The notes below the pieces were generated by a model. The model was given only the letters and a program-made list of their open reading frames with translations, was not told the origin of the DNA and searched no databases. Positions 13,767 through 17,868 of a stretch of DNA of 17,868 bases are shown here, in pieces. The stretch's first letter is position 1. Every line of letters starts with the position of its first letter. This DNA is from JAYEHK01 sp034659475. Its GTDB lineage: Bacteria; Bacillota; Syntrophomonadia; Syntrophomonadales; Syntrophomonadaceae. The position numbers and the translations under genes were made by a program. Location of the stretch: positions 1 to 17,868 of the forward strand of contig JAYEHK010000081.1 in the NCBI GenBank assembly GCA_034659475.1, given 5' to 3'.

Positions 13767-15320
13767 TTAAACTGCTAAATTGCCTGCAGCCTTAACCTTA
13801 ATCCGCGTAGCATTACCAGGGTGATAAGCCAACGGCACATCTTCAAGGTCCACAATTTCAATGGTTTGGGGATCTGCTCCAGCATTTACCGCGCTCTGTA
13901 TCGCCTCTTCCTTCGCCTGATTGATGGCATCATCGCGGCTGATGCTATCCAGAGTAAACAGCTTTTCAAAAGTCCCGCTGACCTGTGAGATAGCCGAGCC
14001 AATGGCATTCGCCACCGGGAAATAATCCGGCCGGATTACCTGGGCTACCCCTTTAAGCCCATCCCTGACGAGGATTCCGCCTCCGCCTACCAGCACAACC
14101 GGTACAGGCTCCGCCGATAGTTTCATCTTATCGATTCCGTCTTCAATCTTTTCCATCATTCTGTCCATCGCCTTCTGTGCAAAGGACTCATCGATATGAG
14201 CAACCTTACTTGCATCTCCCAGTTCAGCCAAACCCAAGCGCACAGCAATATCCGTAGCAGTCATGATATCTCCACCGAAAACCAGAGCCTTTTCAGTAAT
14301 CTGATAGCCTACACTGTCAGGACCGACCTTAATCTCCCCATCATTTCCCCTAATAATGGTTCCGCCCCCGAGGCCAATGGCCAATATATCCGGCATTCTA
14401 AAATTCGTCCTGGCTCCGCCCACATCAGCCGCCTGCGAAGACTCCCTCGGAAAGCCGTTCACGATTACCCCGATATCAGTTGTAGTACCACCGACATCCA
14501 AAACGATAGCACTCTTAATTTTACTGAGGAAGGATGCCCCCCTGATGCTGTTTGTCGGACCGCAGGCTACGGTCAGTATAGGAAACCGTTTGGTGTATTC
14601 CGCACTCATTAAAGTGCCGTCATTCTGGCACAGATATATCTCCGCATTATTTATGCCTTCCTTGGAAAGACCGTCTTTGAAGCCATCAGTAACAGTCTGA
14701 GCAACCTTCATCAGAGCTGAATTAAGCATGGTGGCATTCTCCCTTTCCAAAAGGCCCATACTGGCTACCTCATGGGACAGGGAAACAGGGATATCCCCTA
14801 ACTCTTCCCGAACAATGCGGGCTGCTGTCTGTTCATGTTCATTACGGATATGAGAAAATACGCAGGAGATGGCAACAGCCTCCACCTTCCCTTTCATTTC
14901 CCGGGCAGCACTGCGAATTTCCTCTTCATCTATCGGAGTAATTTCCCTGCCATCAAATTCGTATCCGCCTTTCACGATATAATACTGATTACTGACCATC
15001 TCTCTCAAATCCTCCGGCCAGTCCACCATGGGTTCGATTGAATGTGTGGCCGGAGAACCTAACCGGATGACGCCTACCTTGCACAGCTTTTTCCGTTCAA
15101 CAATTGCATTGGTACACTGGGTTGTTCCCAGCATAGCATACCTGATATCATCCTTTGCAATCTGTGCATTTTCCAACACATCATGAATCGCTTTTAAAAT
15201 CCCTGAACTTACGTCCTCGGTAGTAGGAACCTTAACGCTGTCCACCAGTTGAAAATCCTGATCTATAATCACCGCATCGGTATTTGTTCCTCCAACATCA
15301 ACGCCTAATCGGTAAATCAT
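13767..15320 (-). CDS. Hydantoinase/oxoprolinase-family ASKHA protein (HyuA-like)
   Basis: The protein has 517 residues. The ASKHA nucleotide fold is shown by YRLGVDVGGTNTDAVIID (phosphate 1, residues 3-20), SAIVLDVGGTTTDIGVIVNG (phosphate 2, about 268-287), AIGLGGGTIIRG, and the adenosine-loop segment VPVVLVGGGGILV (about 412-424). These enzymes open five-membered lactam or hydantoin rings using ATP. The length fits the stand-alone form that pairs with DUF917 proteins rather than the 1,200-residue 5-oxoprolinase. ATG at 15320 overlaps the stop of the upstream DUF917 gene in TAATG, so the two are translationally coupled and probably act together. The reading frame is intact. It is the last gene of the operon and is followed by a strong terminator. 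Confidence 0.9.
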   Translation of the reverse strand: MIYRLGVDVGGTNTDAVIIDQDFQLVDSVKVPTTEDVSSGILKAIHDVLENAQIAKDDIRYAMLGTTQCTNAIVERKKLCKVGVIRLGSPATHSIEPMVDWPEDLREMVSNQYYIVKGGYEFDGREITPIDEEEIRSAAREMKGKVEAVAISCVFSHIRNEHEQTAARIVREELGDIPVSLSHEVASMGLLERENATMLNSALMKVAQTVTDGFKDGLSKEGINNAEIYLCQNDGTLMSAEYTKRFPILTVACGPTNSIRGASFLSKIKSAIVLDVGGTTTDIGVIVNGFPRESSQAADVGGARTNFRMPDILAIGLGGGTIIRGNDGEIKVGPDSVGYQITEKALVFGGDIMTATDIAVRLGLAELGDASKVAHIDESFAQKAMDRMMEKIEDGIDKMKLSAEPVPVVLVGGGGILVRDGLKGVAQVIRPDYFPVANAIGSAISQVSGTFEKLFTLDSISRDDAINQAKEEAIQSAVNAGADPQTIEIVDLEDVPLAYHPGNATRIKVKAAGNLAV

Positions 15321-16408
15321 TATTTCGCCCCCTTCATCCTTTGTTCAATTGGAATATAATCCAGATCGTATCCAAAATACCTGGGGCCTACGGTTTCAAT
15401 CCCTTTTTCCGTCCGCCACTGGTCATCACACTTCAAGCCTATAACCAGAACTCTTCGGCCATACTTTAGCCCATCGGTGGTAATTGGTGTAACGTTCTCC
15501 AGGTCAGCCATACAAACGAGGTCAGGAGTTGTTACTAAAACCTGTCCATCTTTGATAGCCACCAGGTTCTCATTCTGGAAATTAACCTCACAAGTTTCTC
15601 CCCGGTACTCTTCTACCCCATCAAACTTAACAGTACCAAAGTTAAAACCTTTCTTGGTTTCTCTTAAAACATCAACGATCTTTCCTTTAAACAGCTCAAA
15701 GCCGTCAATTTTATCCATCAGCTGCTTAATAGGAGGTATATCATATTGATTGGATTCCCGAATAGCTCTGCCAATCTCCTGAGAATAAGACATGATCCCT
15801 TTGATGGCGCACTCTTTGAGCTGTTTTCCGGTCATCGGATAGATGGAAATCATGACTGACCCACCCTGGGCCACAGTCATTGCACGAGCAATATTTTCGC
15901 TCCAGTTATTGTTAATAGTCTCCAGAATGGCTACATTTCCCTTTTCGTCTGTAATTGCCATGGGCGTTGATTTAACCCCATTCAGATGAAAAGTAACCAT
16001 CTGCAGTTCAGGGAATGCCCGTCCCATTCCATCCGCATCCAGAATGGGCACCCCCATCTGGGCAGCTACCGCCAGGGGAATCATAGAATTAACCCCACCT
16101 GCTTCAATAGGCATGGTTGCAAATATCTTTTTGCCATAGTACCTTTCCAAATTTTCAAAAGCGCGTTTAAATTCAGACCCATTGGCAACTTTTTCGACGA
16201 GAACCGTCGGTGCTCCCATCATGGCCGTTGGTACTACCAATGCATCATCAGGCACCTCATCAGGGTCCATCAGCATCACATCACCATATTTTTTCACCGC
16301 CTGCATAGCCATAAGTTTACCGATATAAGGGTCTCCACCCCCGCCTGCTCCCAGCAGAGCAGCACCTGAAGCAATATCCTCTATCGCCTGAACGTCTAAT
16401 TTTCTCAC
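15320..16408 (-). CDS. DUF917 / S-methyl-thiohydantoin desulfurase-type protein
   Basis: The protein has 362 residues. The N-terminus RKLDVQAIEDIASGAALLGAGGGGDPYIGKLMA, with its glycine-rich GAGGGGDP, is the hallmark of the DUF917 family (PF06032), later named after S-methyl-thiohydantoin desulfurase. Further matches are MGAPTVLVEKV, PIEAGGVNSMIPLAVAAQMGVPILDADGMGRAFPELQM, and a C-terminal beta domain (about 250-360). Members pair with hydantoinase-A-like proteins in catabolism of hydantoin-like or thiohydantoin-like rings; the exact substrate here is unknown. GTG start at 16408 with GGAGGAG six bases upstream. It follows the permease remnant by 12 bases and overlaps the ASKHA gene, so the order is permease, DUF917, HyuA. 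The frame is complete, but the operon's promoter has apparently been lost upstream. Confidence 0.9.
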   Translation of the reverse strand: MRKLDVQAIEDIASGAALLGAGGGGDPYIGKLMAMQAVKKYGDVMLMDPDEVPDDALVVPTAMMGAPTVLVEKVANGSEFKRAFENLERYYGKKIFATMPIEAGGVNSMIPLAVAAQMGVPILDADGMGRAFPELQMVTFHLNGVKSTPMAITDEKGNVAILETINNNWSENIARAMTVAQGGSVMISIYPMTGKQLKECAIKGIMSYSQEIGRAIRESNQYDIPPIKQLMDKIDGFELFKGKIVDVLRETKKGFNFGTVKFDGVEEYRGETCEVNFQNENLVAIKDGQVLVTTPDLVCMADLENVTPITTDGLKYGRRVLVIGLKCDDQWRTEKGIETVGPRYFGYDLDYIPIEQRMKGAK

Positions 16409-16420
16409 AGAATCTCCTCC

Positions 16421-16867
16421 TCAGTGCATAAATTTTTTGTCATCATCTGTGTCTGCAGCCTGCAAACAAACGTGTACAATACCATAGAAACCTGAATATG
16501 CATTGACAGTGTTGGTGGTCCAAGTAGCCAGGATCAGTATCACAAGACCCAGTACCGGTACACCCAGATCAGTCAGCACCTGGGATATATCATACGTGCC
16601 TGAAGCCAGGCTCATGATTCCGCCCATGCAAATCATAGCAATCCCTGCCGGCACTACCCCAAAAATAGAAGACTTGATTACATCCTTACGGCTCCTCGCG
16701 TATCTTGAATAATCCCCGGCAATGACACCCCCTAAGGCAAAAGATCCCACAGTCAAAGCCAGTCCGCCCAAAAAGCTCATTGGTTCCGCCGGCTGATAAC
16801 TGCTGATAATTCCAAATCCCTGCTTTGCCAGCGATGCATAAGTCGCGTAAATACATACAACGATCAA
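16421..16867 (-). pseudogene. NCS1 (cytosine/purine/allantoin-type) permease fragment
   Basis: About 125 residues match the middle of a cytosine-permease-like protein: GGLALTVGSFALGGVIAGDYSRYARSRKDV, then a helix, GGIMSLASGTYDISQVLTDLG, and VILATWTTNTVNAYSG. The GDYSRYAR and TWTTNTVNAYSG segments are typical. Intact family members have over 400 residues and 12 helices; here the N-terminal half is gone. After NAYSG the sequence switches to a 22-residue charged tail ending DDDKKFMH, where several further helices should be. The tail still ends 12 bases before DUF917 with normal operon spacing, so an in-frame internal deletion that kept the native C-terminus is likely. The frame is open to about 16885, where it meets the sigma-54 remnant head-on. 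The TTG at 16867 is not a convincing start. Non-functional in transport. Confidence 0.8.
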
Positions 16868-17684
16868 CGAAACCCTTAATAGTTTTCATAACATCATTGG
16901 AAAAGATCCCCGAACAGATAAAATCCTCTCGGTTATTCATCAGGTAGCTGCTGCAGATACGACTGTTCTTCTGCGGGGAGAAAGCGGGACAGGCAAAGAG
17001 GAGTATGCCAAACTCATTCACAGCTTAAGCCCCAGACGAAACGAACACTTTGTAGCACTGAACTGTGCCGCCATACCGGAAATCCTCCTGGAAAGCGAGC
17101 TGTTCGGTTACGAAGGCGGTTCTTTTACCGGAGCCAATAAGGAAGGAAAGATAGGTAAGTTTCAGTCAGCCAACAAAGGCACGCTGTTTTTGGATGAAAT
17201 CGGCGATATGCCTTTAAGCCTTCAGGTAAAACTCCTGCGCGTTCTGCAGGAAAGATATGTGGAGCCAGTGGGAAGCAACAAAAAAATACCCATCGATGTC
17301 CGTATTGTCTGCGCCACCCATCAGGAACTGGAGTCCAGAATAGAAGAAGGAACATTCAGAGAAGACCTGTTTTACCGGATCAATGTAATCCCCATTACCC
17401 TGCCCTCTTTAAGACACAGGAAAGAGGACATTGAACTGCTCGTCACCTATTATGTGAAAAAATATTGCATCCTGCAGAAGAAAGGATTTATGACCTTCTC
17501 TTATTCATGCATGAAAGCTCTGAAGAATTACGACTGGCCCGGCAATATCCGGGAGTTGATGAATGTGGTCGAGTACTGCGTCACCATGAACAATAAAAGT
17601 ATGATCAATCGTAACTATTCAGCATCCCCTATTATCATAAAAGGGCAGGTCAAAGAGAAGGTTGATAACAACCTTCAAAATTGA
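16851..17684 (+). pseudogene. Sigma-54-dependent activator, AAA+ domain remnant
   Basis: The frame is open from 16851. From about 16884 it reads FHNIIGKDPRTDKIL, then Walker A GESGTGKE (near 16980), LNCAAIPEILLESELFGYE, GGSFTGA (the sigma-54 contact loop, with Ser in place of the usual Ala in GAFTGA), Walker B LFLDEIGD, VRIVCATHQEL, the arginine-finger segment REDLFYRINVIPI, and the WPGNIRELMNVVEY sensor-2 motif. It is thus a nearly complete AAA+ domain. No sensory domain lies before it and there is no start codon with a ribosome site. The C-terminal Fis-type helix-turn-helix is missing: after MINRNY the frame runs into unrelated sequence and stops at 17684. It was probably the divergent regulator of the permease/hydantoinase operon. 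Confidence 0.85.
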
Positions 17685-17751
17685 ACCTAAAAACGGGTTA
17701 AAAAATTATAGAGAGTATGTAAAGAGAGGTTTGCCAGAAGTCAAAGCGTAA
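17641..17751 (+). pseudogene. C-terminal tail of a probable insertion-sequence gene
   Basis: In a frame different from the activator, 36 codons read KGRSKRRLITTF...GLKNYREYVKRGLPEVKA and stop at 17749-17751. They sit 44 bases before a well-formed start for an IS-type ATPase. The basic, Tyr-rich composition and the position suit the end of the transposase gene that normally precedes such ATPases. The rest of that gene is absent because the sigma-54 remnant takes its place upstream. I recognise no specific transposase motif, so this is inference from context. Confidence 0.35.
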
Positions 17752-17795
17752 TAATGGCCCTTCCATTGACTATTCAATAGCAGGAGGTAAGACGG

Positions 17796-17868
17796 ATGTT
17801 TAAACATTTTTATGGCCTTACTTTTAACCCTTTTGATAAATCTATCAGCGAGAAGGATTGTTTTGTTT
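17796..17868 (+). CDS. Start of an ExeA/TnsC-like ATPase of a mobile element (partial)
   Basis: ATG at 17796 has AGGAGG (17782-17787) eight bases upstream. The first 24 residues begin MFKHFYGLTFNPFDKSIS, matching the N-terminus of ATPases found beside transposases in Firmicute insertion sequences and of ExeA-like proteins ('fyGLt.nPFdks'). The Walker A motif would follow beyond the window edge. The protein would supply ATP-dependent target handling for transposition. Only the first 73 bases are visible, so the assignment rests on this short motif and on the context of neighbouring deletions. Confidence 0.6.
   Translation, partial: MFKHFYGLTFNPFDKSISEKDCFV

Noticed and set aside
16686..17021. 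Minus-strand 111-codon frame across the permease/activator junction
   Set aside because: It is an out-of-frame shadow spanning the deletion scar; the residues match neither gene family.

Overview
The window looks like a chromosomal stretch of a spore-forming Firmicute, most likely a Clostridia member. Supporting signs are a Tlp-type small spore protein, a Cu-amine-oxidase-type stalk protein with a Gram-positive signal peptide, strong AGGAGG-type ribosome binding sites, frequent GTG/TTG starts and moderate GC. I cannot name the genus. No tRNA, rRNA or CRISPR array was seen.

Layout. Positions 1-637 hold two short unrecognised genes on the minus strand, one cut by the window edge. Positions 640-1211 are gene-free and carry two copies (A, B) of a modular, hairpin-rich repeat. 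Positions 1212-2688 (minus) encode a membrane-anchored unknown protein and a lipoprotein. Positions 2993-4150 (plus) encode a solitary ATP-grasp ligase-like protein with its own terminator. Positions 4207-4640 hold repeat copy C and a separate 150-base inverted repeat. Positions 4667-6097 (minus) are a DEAD-box RNA helicase, 6497-6733 (minus) a Tlp spore protein, and 6893-7545 (plus) a 5'-truncated azlC followed by an intact azlD. Positions 7551-8083 hold repeat copies D1 and D2. Positions 8095-9756 (minus) are a MutS2-type ATPase without its N-terminal domain, lying just behind an intrinsic terminator. Positions 10124-10876 (minus) encode a NYN-LOTUS protein. Positions 11148-11965 (plus) hold a tiny ORF overlapping a CPBP membrane protease whose natural start codon appears to be ATT. 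Positions 12122-13666 (plus) encode a secreted stalk-domain protein.

The right end, 13767-17868, is a damaged catabolic locus. An intact pair of genes remains: a hydantoinase/oxoprolinase-type ASKHA protein and a DUF917/S-methyl-thiohydantoin-desulfurase-type protein. Upstream of them is an NCS1 (cytosine/allantoin-type) permease that has lost its N-terminus and apparently an internal segment. It is fused head-to-head with a sigma-54 activator that has lost both its sensory N-terminus and its DNA-binding C-terminus. The activator then runs into the tail of what looks like an insertion-sequence gene, followed by the start of that element's ATPase. The uptake and control parts of the pathway therefore look dead, while the two enzyme genes are open.

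The most novel feature is the repeat family. Five copies of a core module end in a stem with an invariant GAAA loop, and the paired bases change together between copies. The copies are bounded by a shared boundary word and carry interchangeable hairpins that also show compensatory changes. Most sit at the 3' ends of genes. This looks like a mobile or RNA-structured non-coding element that I do not recognise.
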